Assembly: GCA_036505485.1 (NCBI GenBank)
Contig: DASXTK010000465.1
Location: 1 to 13,672 of the forward strand
Direction of reading: 5' to 3'
DNA: 13,672 nt
DNA from: DASXTK01 sp036505485
Lineage (GTDB): Bacteria; Actinomycetota; Acidimicrobiia; Acidimicrobiales; VFJN01
How positions within the stretch are numbered: the first letter of the stretch is position 1; every line of letters starts with the position of its first letter. Shown piece by piece: positions 1 to 7,101 of this stretch. Both the position numbers and the translations under genes were made by a program. The notes beneath the pieces were generated by a model. The model saw nothing but the letters and a program-made list of their open reading frames with translations, did not search any database and had not been told where the DNA came from.

Positions 1-2448
1 GTGGGCAAGAGCCAGGTGACCCACACCGACTTCCCGGCTTCCCATGACACCCACGACCACAACTTCGACGTGGACGTCGACCCGCAGTTCCAGGACCTCG
101 TGGCCAGCCACGAGCAGGAGATGGAGATCGAGTGGGAGACCGGCGACTTCCCTGAGTGGGCCTGGCCCGATGAGGGCGATCGGGTGTGGGTCGACGGCAA
201 CTGGATCTTCGACTGCGGGCATCCCGACGAGATCGACGGCGTCGACCACTTCAAGACCGAGATCCATCCGCCCCGAGCGGTGGCGTCGATGCGCGATCAG
301 ATGCGCAAGATGCCCGGGAGCGGCACAACTCCGGTCCGTGTGACCGCCACCGACCTGTACGTCCACGGCCGCGGCGGGTTCGTGACCGACATGCTCCAGT
401 GCGGCATGGATGTGCTGTTGGTCAATCCGAACCCGGAGAACCTCTGCTTCGCGGGCATCGAGCCGTTCCCGCATCGCGGCACCGCGATCGACGAGAACCT
501 CGACTTCTTCGTCAACCTGCCTCCCAAACCGTCATCGGGCCCGGCGGGTCTGTCGGTCACGTTCGAGGACGGTCCCGGCAACACCCTCGCACCGGCGCCG
601 ATCATCGAGCCCATCCCCGCCGACAACCCCACCCAGCTGAAGGTCACGATCCCGCTAGCGGGCAGCGGCGCTTCCCCGGATGACGTGTACGCCCGCCGGA
701 TCTTCGCCGGCTGGCTCGCGCCGTCCGACAACCTGCACCGCTTCTCGGTCACCCTCAACGAGGGCATAGCCCACGAGGACCAGGATCCCGCCGGCAGCGA
801 CTGCGAGTGCCAGTTCTTCTGGATGAACGTTGACAAGGCTGGCTCGCCCGGCACCGACGAGTGGACCCGACTCGACGGGTTCGACGTCCCCACCGACGAC
901 AACGCCTCGTTTCCCTGTGAGCAGGATGACAACACCCTGGACTCCTGGGACGACGAGAAGGCCTGCGGCGAGGGCAACCTGAACTTCACCGGCCCGAACA
1001 AGGACTTCTACGTCGGGGACGACATGCCGTTCACGGTCAAGTTCCACGGCTATGACCTGGACTGCTTCGAAGGCGTCTTCGGGTTCCCGCACAACCTGTT
1101 CGCCCAGGGACCGCTGATGCTCGCCTGCTACGGGCCGACCGAGATCTTCGAGCCTGGCGACAACGACAGCATGGAGGTGGCCAAGACCACCTTCAGCGCC
1201 CCTGGTTACGCCAACGGCGGTCAGAGCGCCGGGAACGGCAACTACACCATGAACTTCACGGTCAACGATGTGCCGCTGACCGACGAGAACAGCGCAGACC
1301 TGGCCGCGGCCAAGAGCTGCGCACCCGACCCCGTCAAAGCTGGCAGCCCGTTCACCTGCACGATCGAGGTCGCCAACAACGGACCAGGGCTTCCCAGGGA
1401 CGTGGTGGTCACCGATACGTTCAGCACGACGATCGACCCCGCCGAGTATGACGTGGACAGCGCCACCCTCACCTGGCAAGGGATCGCCAATCCACCTGCT
1501 CCTGCCCCGTGTGCTGTTGCCCCGGACCACAAGGTCACCTGCGCGCTGGCCAGCGTTCCCCTGGCCCCGGCCAAGGCCGTCATCAACGTCGCGGTCACCT
1601 CGCTGCAGGGCGGAACCATCAGCGACACGGCGACGGTGACCACCAACTCCAACGATCCCAACGGCAGCAACAACGCGGCGTCGGACAGCGTCACAGTGAT
1701 CCCCCAGTCCGACCTTCGGGCCGTCAAGTCCGGGACCCCGAACCCGGTGCTGGCCGGCGGGGACCTCACCTACGTAGCGACCACCACCAACGACGGGCCC
1801 AGCACCGCCCAGAACGTCACGCTCACCGACCACCTCCCGCCCTCGACCGAGTTCAAGTCCGCGGTCCCCAGCGCCGGCGGAACCTGCGTCACGCCGCCGG
1901 TTGGAGGTAGGGGGGACGTCACCTGTACCTGGGCCGGTCCGACCCTGCGGGACGGATCCCGCTCGGTCACGATCGTGGTCGAGGTGGCCGGACCCGGCAC
2001 CATCACCAATAGCGTGGTAGCCACCTCGGACATCGAAGACCCTGATCCCAGCGACAACAACGCCAGCGTCACCACCGAGGTGATCTGCACCATCACCGGC
2101 ACGCCCGGACACGACGTGCTCCAGGGAACCCCGGGGTTCGATGTGATCTGCGGACTGGCCGGCAACGACGTCATCCACGCCAGCGGCGGCAACGACCGCG
2201 TCTTTGGCGGGCCCGGTGACGACACCCTGCTCGGTGAGGACGGCAACGACCGGCTCCGAGGCGAGGACGGCAACGACCACCTGGTCGGCGGCAACGGCAA
2301 CGACCTGCTTCGGGGCGAAGCCGGCGACGACATCCTCGAGGGCGGCAAGGGCGTGGACCACCTTGACGGCGGCCCCAACGTCGACGTCTGCACCGACCCG
2401 ACGAACGAACCCGGGACCTCCGCCAACTGCGAGCTCGGCAGCACCTAG
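1..2448 (+). CDS. Large surface/secreted protein with DUF11 domains and C-terminal RTX repeats (5' end cut by window)
   Basis: The frame is open from the first base. The GTG at position 1 has no visible upstream context and no signal peptide follows, so I treat this as a 5'-truncated gene; 815 residues are visible. Residues 1 to about 430 form a His/Asp/Trp-rich extracellular-looking region with scattered Cys that I cannot assign. Residues about 432-565 and 570-695 are two DUF11/CARDB-like Ig-type domains, starting ADLAAAKSC and SDLRAVKSG and ending in the usual SDNNAS-type segment. From about 699 to 795 there are roughly ten nonapeptides of the GGxGxDxLx type (GPGDDTLLG, EDGNDRLRG, GNGNDLLRG), the calcium-binding RTX fold, closed by a Cys-containing end (VDVC, SANC). 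A calcium-stabilised cell-surface or exported role is likely; no catalytic motif is seen. The TAG stop lies in a CTAG that borders the insertion-sequence island. Confidence 0.85.
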   Translation: MGKSQVTHTDFPASHDTHDHNFDVDVDPQFQDLVASHEQEMEIEWETGDFPEWAWPDEGDRVWVDGNWIFDCGHPDEIDGVDHFKTEIHPPRAVASMRDQMRKMPGSGTTPVRVTATDLYVHGRGGFVTDMLQCGMDVLLVNPNPENLCFAGIEPFPHRGTAIDENLDFFVNLPPKPSSGPAGLSVTFEDGPGNTLAPAPIIEPIPADNPTQLKVTIPLAGSGASPDDVYARRIFAGWLAPSDNLHRFSVTLNEGIAHEDQDPAGSDCECQFFWMNVDKAGSPGTDEWTRLDGFDVPTDDNASFPCEQDDNTLDSWDDEKACGEGNLNFTGPNKDFYVGDDMPFTVKFHGYDLDCFEGVFGFPHNLFAQGPLMLACYGPTEIFEPGDNDSMEVAKTTFSAPGYANGGQSAGNGNYTMNFTVNDVPLTDENSADLAAAKSCAPDPVKAGSPFTCTIEVANNGPGLPRDVVVTDTFSTTIDPAEYDVDSATLTWQGIANPPAPAPCAVAPDHKVTCALASVPLAPAKAVINVAVTSLQGGTISDTATVTTNSNDPNGSNNAASDSVTVIPQSDLRAVKSGTPNPVLAGGDLTYVATTTNDGPSTAQNVTLTDHLPPSTEFKSAVPSAGGTCVTPPVGGRGDVTCTWAGPTLRDGSRSVTIVVEVAGPGTITNSVVATSDIEDPDPSDNNASVTTEVICTITGTPGHDVLQGTPGFDVICGLAGNDVIHASGGNDRVFGGPGDDTLLGEDGNDRLRGEDGNDHLVGGNGNDLLRGEAGDDILEGGKGVDHLDGGPNVDVCTDPTNEPGTSANCELGST

Positions 2449-2462
2449 GGCGTGTTTATGAG
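2445..2462 (+). repeat. IS-end-like sequence at the left edge of the island
   Basis: CTAG followed by ggcgtgtttatgag mirrors the other edge of the island, whose reverse complement (3407 to 3390) reads CTAG then accgtgtttcatag. The 7-mer cgtgttt sits two bases inside CTAG in both. CTAG fits the YTAR target preferred by part of the IS5 family. I infer this is the outer end of an insertion, but only about 10 bases are conserved. Confidence 0.45.
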
Positions 2463-2598
2463 GGCCTGGTCGGCTGGAGTGGGTCCAGCCCGCGAACGGC
2501 ACACCTTTGTTCGGGAGGCACTTCCGTGGTGATGTCACGTTGGCCGGGTCGGCTCCGACTAGCACTTGACGGCGGCGCCGAGGTGCCGGAGGTTGGCC
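2463..2598. other. Non-coding stretch between the island edge and the ribD-like pseudogene
   Basis: This segment holds no supported gene. A short open frame from an ATG at 2529 begins MSRWPGRLR, but it soon runs out of frame over the ribD-like remnant and has no family resemblance I can name. The stretch just before the pseudogene start at 2599 is GC-rich (cggaggttggcc) and could have held its ribosome binding site. It may be leftover insertion-sequence terminal sequence. Confidence 0.35.
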
Positions 2599-3044
2599 AT
2601 GAGCAAGGTCGTGGTGGACGTGTCGATGTCCCTGGACGGGTTTACGGCCGGCCCGAATGTGCGGGAGGCAGAGACGATGGGGGACGGCGGCGAACGCCTA
2701 CACGCACGGATGGCCGGGTGTTCCCAGCTTCGTGGTCACCCATCGGGCGAGCCAGGACCTGCTCGGCAACAACGGCGGGACGTTTGCCTTCGACGGGCTG
2801 CAGGGCGCGGTCCGGCGCGCCACGCAGGTCGCGGGGCACGAGGACGTCGTGGTGCTGGGCGCCGATGTCGCCCGGCAGTTGCTCAGAGCAGACCTGCTCG
2901 ACGAGATACGCATCCACCTCGTTCCGCTCCTCCTGGGCGAGGGAACGCCGCTGTTCGACTGGGAGCGGGCCGAGCTGATCCCAGAAGGAAAGCCGGTCGT
3001 GGGGACCGTGACCCACCTACGCTTCCGTGTCGCGAAGGCCCTAG
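2599..3044 (+). pseudogene. RibD C-terminal/dihydrofolate-reductase-like protein, deleted and frameshifted
   Basis: The start MSKVVVDVSMSLDGF (2599 on) is the typical N-terminus of the small RibD_C/DHFR-like reductases, which use NADPH and a pterin- or pyrimidine-like substrate. That frame runs through GDGGERLHA and then loses similarity. The family continues in another frame from about 2715 (VPSFVVTH) through VVVLGADVARQLL, LLDEIRIHLVPLLLGEG and THLRFRV, ending near 3040. Between GERLHA and VPSFVVTH such proteins normally carry roughly 40-60 more residues. An internal deletion that also shifted frame, at about 2700-2725, explains both facts. The remaining frame runs on into the transposase remnant without a proper stop. 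I regard the gene as dead. It lies inside the CTAG-flanked island, so it may have travelled with the element or been hit by it. Confidence 0.8.
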
Positions 3045-3407
3045 ACGGTGTTCCAGGGGCCGGGTCAGAGCCATTCGTTGATTGCGACGATGTGGAGTGT
3101 GGCCAGGTAACGCACGGCGAGTTTGTCGTACCGCGTGGCCGCACCACGGTGGCGTTTGATCCGGTTGATGCCGCACTCCACCGCGTGGCGCTGCCGGTAG
3201 ATCGCAGTGTCGAAGGTCGGTGGTCGGCCACTCTTCGATCCCTTCTTACGCCGGTTGGCTGCTTGGTCGACCTTGTTGGGATGGTGGCGATGGTGGCGCG
3301 CTGGCGGAGGTACTCCCGGTTGGCGCGGGAGCTGTACGCCTTGTCGGCCAGTACCCGGTCCGGGCGGGTCCGTGGTCGACCACCCTGAGCTATGAAACAC
3401 GGTCTAG
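3041..3407 (-). mobile_element. Remnant of an IS5-family insertion sequence with candidate terminal repeats and CTAG flanks
   Basis: The transposase 3' end (next entry) lies between CTAG at 3041-3044 and CTAG at 3404-3407. Just inside are acggtgttcc (3045-3054) and gaaacacggt (3394-3403). These are inverted repeats matching at 8 of 10 positions, or 12 of 14 with CTAG included. CTAG agrees with the YTAR target duplication of part of the IS5 family, but it is itself a palindrome, so the duplication is weak evidence alone. At about 360 bp against a usual 850-950, this would be an internally deleted copy. The transposase reading starts only about 14 bp inside the right repeat. The true left boundary may instead be the CTAG at 2445. 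Confidence 0.6.
3065..3390 (-). pseudogene. IS5-family transposase, C-terminal fragment with frameshift
   Basis: Read on the minus strand, the fragment begins about 3390 with GRPRTRPDRVLADKAYSSRA, the strand carrying the second catalytic Asp region of IS5-type DDE transposases. It continues ANREYLRQRATIATIP. At about 3280-3290 the frame changes, and the same protein continues as NKVDQAANRRKKGSKSGRPP, then VECGINRIKRHRGAATRYDK, which carries the final catalytic Glu (VEC...NRxK) of the family. It ends AINEWL at the stop 3065-3067. Everything upstream of the second Asp, more than half the protein, is absent. With both truncation and frameshift it cannot encode an active enzyme. Confidence 0.85.
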
Positions 3408-3898
3408 ACGAGGCGTTCGACTTGGCCTAGGCGTCCTAGGGCCTTGTCGTAGGCCGTGTTGTTGTTGGTGGAGATGAAGCGGTGGACCCGGCGTTCGAAG
3501 AGGCGGCCCAGGACCGGGTTGAAGGCGTGGTAGCTCTCCCAGAAGGTGAGCTTGGTGCGGCCTTCGCCCACCTCCTCGAGACGATGCCAGCCCTCGGCCC
3601 GTGACCACAACGGTTTGCCCACGGCGGAGTACCGGGACAGCTCGTTGACCCGAGCCTCGACGATGCTCTCGAAGGATCGGGCCACTCCACCCGACAGCAG
3701 ATAGCGGGGAACCCGGAACGTGCACAGCCGGGCCAAGCCCTGGCCGGCTTCGTCGCCGTCGGCCACCACCTCGATGCTGCCGCCCGGGTACTCGATGCGC
3801 CACGGCAGGTCGGTTCCCGCCGGACGACGGGGATGCAGGAGGCGCCACACTGCGGGCACCTCGGCATCGACGATGAGCTCAGCCTGGTGTTCCCGCAT
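3404..3898 (-). CDS. SRPBCC (START-like) family protein
   Basis: 164 residues. It begins MREHQAELIVDAEVPAVWRLL, the first strand and helix of the SRPBCC hydrophobic-pocket fold (polyketide cyclase/START-like lipid-binding proteins). Later come a GGSIEVVADGDE strand pair and TKLTFWESYHAFNP, followed by a long C-terminal helix (LGRLFERRVHRF). No catalytic residues can be read, so a ligand-binding or cyclase-like role is only a family inference. The start is supported by a run of six G's six bases upstream. The first 20 nt overlap the end of the nitroreductase gene, suggesting translational coupling in one transcript. The TAG stop (3404-3406 on the minus strand) lies inside the CTAG that borders the insertion-sequence island. 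Confidence 0.82.
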   Translation of the reverse strand: MREHQAELIVDAEVPAVWRLLHPRRPAGTDLPWRIEYPGGSIEVVADGDEAGQGLARLCTFRVPRYLLSGGVARSFESIVEARVNELSRYSAVGKPLWSRAEGWHRLEEVGEGRTKLTFWESYHAFNPVLGRLFERRVHRFISTNNNTAYDKALGRLGQVERLV

Positions 3899-4544
3899 CG
3901 TTGGCCCCCCAAGTGTCCCAGTAGGTGATCTGCTCCACCGGCGGCCGGCCGGCCGGCTTGAAGTCGGTCCCGATCGTGTAGGCCACCGGTAGCAACGCCA
4001 CCTGCATGACCGTGTTCGGAATCCCCAGCAGCTCCGCCGCCTCGGCCTCCCGGGCCAGATGCAGCGTGGTCCACACCGAGCCGAGGCCCCGCGACCTCAA
4101 GGCGAGCATGAAGCTCCAGGCCGCGGGCACGATCGACCCGTAGGCCGAAGCCACCAGGAGGTTGGGGGCACCGTCGACCCGGCCCTCGAGGCAGGGGATC
4201 ACGTGCACCGGGACGCGGTGCAACGTATCGGTGAGGGCCAGGGCGCTCTCATAGACCCGGCGAGTCTGCGGATCGGTCGTGCCCTTCGCCGCGGCCGCGA
4301 GGTAGTCGGCTCCGCTGGCGGCATAGAGCTCGGCCAGGGCGGACCGCTTGGCCGGGTCGGTCACCACGAGCCAACGCCAGTTCTGGGAGTTGCTGGCCGT
4401 GGGCGCCTGGACCGCCAGCCGCAGGCATTCCAGCACGACCTCCCGCGGGACCGGACGGTCGAGGTCGAGCCGTCGGCGCACCGCCCGGGTGGTCCGCAAC
4501 ACATGGTCGACCGCGGCGAGCGCCTCGGGGTCGTCGTGGTTCAT
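3879..4544 (-). CDS. Nitroreductase family FMN-dependent oxidoreductase
   Basis: 221 residues from the ATG at 4544, preceded by AGGA with about 8 nt spacing. A further upstream in-frame start would add 27 unconserved residues. Family landmarks: TTRAVRRRLD (residues 18-27, phosphate-binding Arg region of the FMN site), QAPTASNSQNWRWLVVTD (46-63, the conserved APTASNSQNW block), GSIVPAAWSFMLALRSRGLGSVWTT (136-160, dimer helix and glycine-rich turn) and a late IGTDFKPAGRPPVEQ segment, typical of members annotated as NAD(P)H-dependent. It probably reduces an electron-poor aromatic or quinone-like substrate; the substrate cannot be told. It forms a unit with the SRPBCC gene (20 nt overlap). It is divergent from the lipase operon across a 107-bp gap containing a palindromic candidate operator. 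Confidence 0.9.
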   Translation of the reverse strand: MNHDDPEALAAVDHVLRTTRAVRRRLDLDRPVPREVVLECLRLAVQAPTASNSQNWRWLVVTDPAKRSALAELYAASGADYLAAAAKGTTDPQTRRVYESALALTDTLHRVPVHVIPCLEGRVDGAPNLLVASAYGSIVPAAWSFMLALRSRGLGSVWTTLHLAREAEAAELLGIPNTVMQVALLPVAYTIGTDFKPAGRPPVEQITYWDTWGANDAGTPG

Positions 4545-4618
4545 GGTCCGAATCCTGACATAGGTGTTAGTTGGTCGCTCGTGGACAGGCGGGAGCGGCC
4601 GTGCCACACTCGGGTCCA

Positions 4619-4634
4619 CGAACATGAGTGTTCG
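4619..4634. promoter_or_regulatory. Candidate operator A (cgaacatgagtgttcg) upstream of the lipase operon
   Basis: A 16-bp palindrome with perfect 6-bp arms (cgaaca/tgttcg) around a 4-bp centre. It sits 17 bp before the ATG of the first lipase and 74 bp upstream of the divergent nitroreductase start. The same 16-mer with one base changed occurs at 8278-8293 before the SDR-tetR unit. A third half-site GAAC follows at 4637-4640. The size and symmetry suit a TetR-family dimer; which protein binds is inference. Confidence 0.6.
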
Positions 4635-4651
4635 AGGAACTTGGGGGAAGC

Positions 4652-5869
4652 ATGCAGATCGTCCGTTGCCGTTCCGCTGTCGCGGTCGTGGGTGTCGTCC
4701 TGGTGCTCATGGCGGGCCTGGGGATGTGGAGCGTCCCGGCTGGTGCTTCGCCCGCAGCCCCACCGCCTCCTCCCGACGACGACCCGTTCTACATCCCGCC
4801 CGCCGGGTTCGAGACCCGCGCACCCGGCAGCGTGCTGCGGTCCCGGCCCGTGACCGTCACCGGCCTCGGCGTCCCCCTCCCGGTCCAAGCCAAGCAGACC
4901 CTGGTCCGCACCACCGACTCGGCCGGCCACCCCGTCGCCACCGCTTCGACGGTGCTCATCCCGGGGATCCCGTTCTGGTTCGGCAAGCGGCCGCTGGTCT
5001 CCTACCAGGCCCCGACCGACAGCCTCGGCGACCAGTGTGAACCGTCGTACACCCTGCGCACCGGCGACCTCACCAGCGACCTGGCCCTCCTGGCCCCCCT
5101 GCTGCTCAAGGGCTACGTGGTCGTCGTGACCGACTACCAGGGGCCCAACCACGCCTACTCGGCCGGTCGCCTGGAGGGACACGCCACCCTCGACGGCATC
5201 CGCGCCGCCGAACAGCTGCCCGGCACCGGCCTCGCCGGAACCAACACGCCCGTGGGCATGTGGGGCTACTCCGGCGGGGCCATCGCCACCGGGTGGGCCG
5301 CCGAGCTGCAGGCGTCGTACGCACCCGAGCTGAACCTGAAGGGCGCGGCACTGGGCGGAACGCCGGCCGACCTGCTCGCTGTGGCCCGCTACCTCGACGG
5401 CGGGCCGTTCTCCGGGGTCGAGCTGATGGCGAGCATGGGTCTGGCCCGCGAGTACCCCGTCTTCGCCCTCGGGTTCAACGACGCCGGGCACGCCGTCGAG
5501 ACCGACCTGGCCGACACCTGCGGGCTGGGCGACGCCATCATCCGGTACCCGTTCCGCCACCTGGAGGAGTTCACCGTCGTGCCCGACCCGCTCAACTTCC
5601 CCTTCGTGGTCGAGACCATGCAGCAGGTCAAGCTGGGCTCCACCGCTCCGGCCGCACCCGTGTACCTCTACCACGCGGTGTTGGACGAGGGCATTCCCTT
5701 CGCCCAGGCCGCGCAACTGCGCGACGACTGGTGCACGCGAGGGGCGGACGTGACCTTCCACGCCGACCTCCTCAGCGATCACGTGATCCTCGGGGCGAGC
5801 GGCGCACCTGCCGCCATCGCCTTCCTCGGCGACCGGTTCGCCGCACGTCCCACCCGGGAGAGCTGCTGA
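4652..5869 (+). CDS. Secreted lipase/esterase, secretory-lipase (LIP) type alpha/beta-hydrolase
   Basis: 405 residues from the ATG at 4652, which has a strong gggggaag ribosome binding site four to eight bases upstream; an in-frame GTG at 4628 is less likely. A Sec signal peptide covers residues 1-32 (basic start, hydrophobic core AVVGVVLVLMAGLGMW, cleavage after AGA), followed by a Pro/Asp-rich linker. The alpha/beta-hydrolase fold shows the nucleophile elbow GYSGG with Ser207, acid Asp345 in YHAVLDEGIP and His377 in SDHVI. These are the order and motifs of the secretory lipase family (known from Candida LIP and actinobacterial lipases). The pre-elbow segment GYVVVVTDYQG and the SYAPELNL region are also typical. 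It should hydrolyse triacylglycerols or other esters outside the cell; chain-length preference is unknown. Its TGA stop overlaps the next ATG by one base, so the two lipases are co-translated. Confidence 0.9.
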   Translation: MQIVRCRSAVAVVGVVLVLMAGLGMWSVPAGASPAAPPPPPDDDPFYIPPAGFETRAPGSVLRSRPVTVTGLGVPLPVQAKQTLVRTTDSAGHPVATASTVLIPGIPFWFGKRPLVSYQAPTDSLGDQCEPSYTLRTGDLTSDLALLAPLLLKGYVVVVTDYQGPNHAYSAGRLEGHATLDGIRAAEQLPGTGLAGTNTPVGMWGYSGGAIATGWAAELQASYAPELNLKGAALGGTPADLLAVARYLDGGPFSGVELMASMGLAREYPVFALGFNDAGHAVETDLADTCGLGDAIIRYPFRHLEEFTVVPDPLNFPFVVETMQQVKLGSTAPAAPVYLYHAVLDEGIPFAQAAQLRDDWCTRGADVTFHADLLSDHVILGASGAPAAIAFLGDRFAARPTRESC

Positions 5870-7101
5870 TGTCCCCCCTCCGCCTGACAGCCATCGCCGC
5901 ATCGGCGTGCCTGATCGTCCTGGCGTCGGCCTGTTCCAGCGACGACAACAGCGACAGCGCCTCCAGCGATACGACCACGACCACCGATGGCACCACCGGT
6001 ACGACCGCGCCGCCGGAGCAGTTCACCGGGTCGGTGGACGACTTCTACCGTGTCCCGGATCCGTTGCCCGCCGGACAGCCCGGCCAGCTGATCCGGGTGC
6101 AGCCGGTCGGGTCGATGGACGGATCGACCACCGTCCGGGTGATGTACCACTCCCGCGACGCAGAGGAGCAGGACCGGGCGGTCACCGGGATCATCACCTA
6201 CCCGACCGCGCCGGCACCCGACGGCGGATGGCCGGTGGTCTCGTGGTCCCACGGCACCACCGGGCTGGCGTCGAAGTGCGCACTCAGCCGCGACGGTGGA
6301 GCGGCGCCGGCGTTCGGTGTCCAAGGTGTCGCGGTGGCCACCGACTACATCGGGTTGGGGCCGATCGGAGAGATCCACCCCTACCTGTCCAAGCCCAGCG
6401 AGGGCAACGCCGCCATCGACGCGGTGCGGGCCGCCCGCAACCTGCCCGACGCCCATGCCGGAACCCGCTGGATGTCGCTGGGCCACTCCCAGGGCGGCCA
6501 CGGGGCCCTGGCGGCCGCGGAGCTGTCGGCGGACTATGCGCCCGAGCTCGAGCTGGTGGGCACCGTGGCCTTCGCCCCGGGGTCCGACTTCACCAAGACC
6601 TTCGGAGGGATCGACGACATCGTCGCCCGGGTCACCGGAGCGATGGCCCTCTACGGCTCGGTGGGCGAGCACCCCGACATCGATCCGGCGGACTACGTCG
6701 GACCCCAGCTGGCCGCCGCGGCCGACGTGATCAAGAACGAATGCCTCGACGCCATCATCGGTGCCGTCGCCGGAATCCCAGCGGAGACGTTCTACGCGCA
6801 CAGCCCGTTCGAGACCGAGCCGGCCAAGTCACTGCTGCTGGCCAACGACGTCGGCGACGTCAAGGTCGACGCGCCGCTGCTGCTGGTGTCGGGCACCGCC
6901 GACGACCGTGTGGTCATCGACCGGGTGCGTTCCCTGTTCTCCCGGCTCTGTGCTGCCGGTCAGGTGACCGAGTTCGTGGTGGTCGACGGCGCCAACCACG
7001 GTGACATCGTCCCCCGGACCTCGGCCCAGGCCGAGTCCTGGCTCGCCGCCCGACTGGCCGGCGAGCCACCGGCGGACTCGTGCCAGAACGGGGGCTCCTA
7101 G
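5869..7101 (+). CDS. Lipoprotein lipase/esterase, alpha/beta-hydrolase (paralogue of upstream lipase)
   Basis: 410 residues from the ATG at 5869, overlapping the upstream stop as TGATG. The N-terminus is a lipoprotein signal with lipobox LASAC, so Cys22 would be acylated. An Asp/Ser/Thr-rich tether follows to about residue 50. The hydrolase part shows an HGT oxyanion segment (SWSHGTTG, 125-132), nucleophile elbow GHSQGG with Ser207, acid at Asp345 (SGTADDRVV) and His377 (GANHGDI). It resembles the upstream lipase in layout, including SADYAPELELVGTVAF against QASYAPELNLKGAAL, and the triad numbers are identical. The product should be a membrane-anchored esterase beside the freely secreted one. 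The TAG stop (7099-7101) overlaps the convergent DUF4185 stop inside one CTAG. Confidence 0.9.
   Translation: MSPLRLTAIAASACLIVLASACSSDDNSDSASSDTTTTTDGTTGTTAPPEQFTGSVDDFYRVPDPLPAGQPGQLIRVQPVGSMDGSTTVRVMYHSRDAEEQDRAVTGIITYPTAPAPDGGWPVVSWSHGTTGLASKCALSRDGGAAPAFGVQGVAVATDYIGLGPIGEIHPYLSKPSEGNAAIDAVRAARNLPDAHAGTRWMSLGHSQGGHGALAAAELSADYAPELELVGTVAFAPGSDFTKTFGGIDDIVARVTGAMALYGSVGEHPDIDPADYVGPQLAAAADVIKNECLDAIIGAVAGIPAETFYAHSPFETEPAKSLLLANDVGDVKVDAPLLLVSGTADDRVVIDRVRSLFSRLCAAGQVTEFVVVDGANHGDIVPRTSAQAESWLAARLAGEPPADSCQNGGS

Noticed and set aside
655..2565. Long open frame on the minus strand opposite the RTX gene
   Set aside because: The translation is Gly/Val/Asp-rich without domain motifs, while the + strand has clear DUF11 and RTX repeats. 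It is a high-GC shadow frame.
2943..2956. Another GAAC-N6-GTTC match
   Set aside because: It lies inside the ribD-like coding remnant (codons for GTPLF), lacks the extended cgaaca/tgttcg arms and has no nearby start. It shows that the 4-base core alone occurs by chance.
2526..2978. Open frame starting MSRWPGR upstream of the ribD-like remnant, possibly a transposase N-terminus
   Set aside because: Apart from the first few residues it is the third frame of the ribD-like sequence and shows no transposase motifs.
4619..4634. LexA/SOS box, since the arms read CGAAC...GTTCG
   Set aside because: The actinobacterial and Bacillus SOS box has four bases between CGAAC and GTTCG. Here there are six, and the neighbouring genes are not DNA-repair genes.
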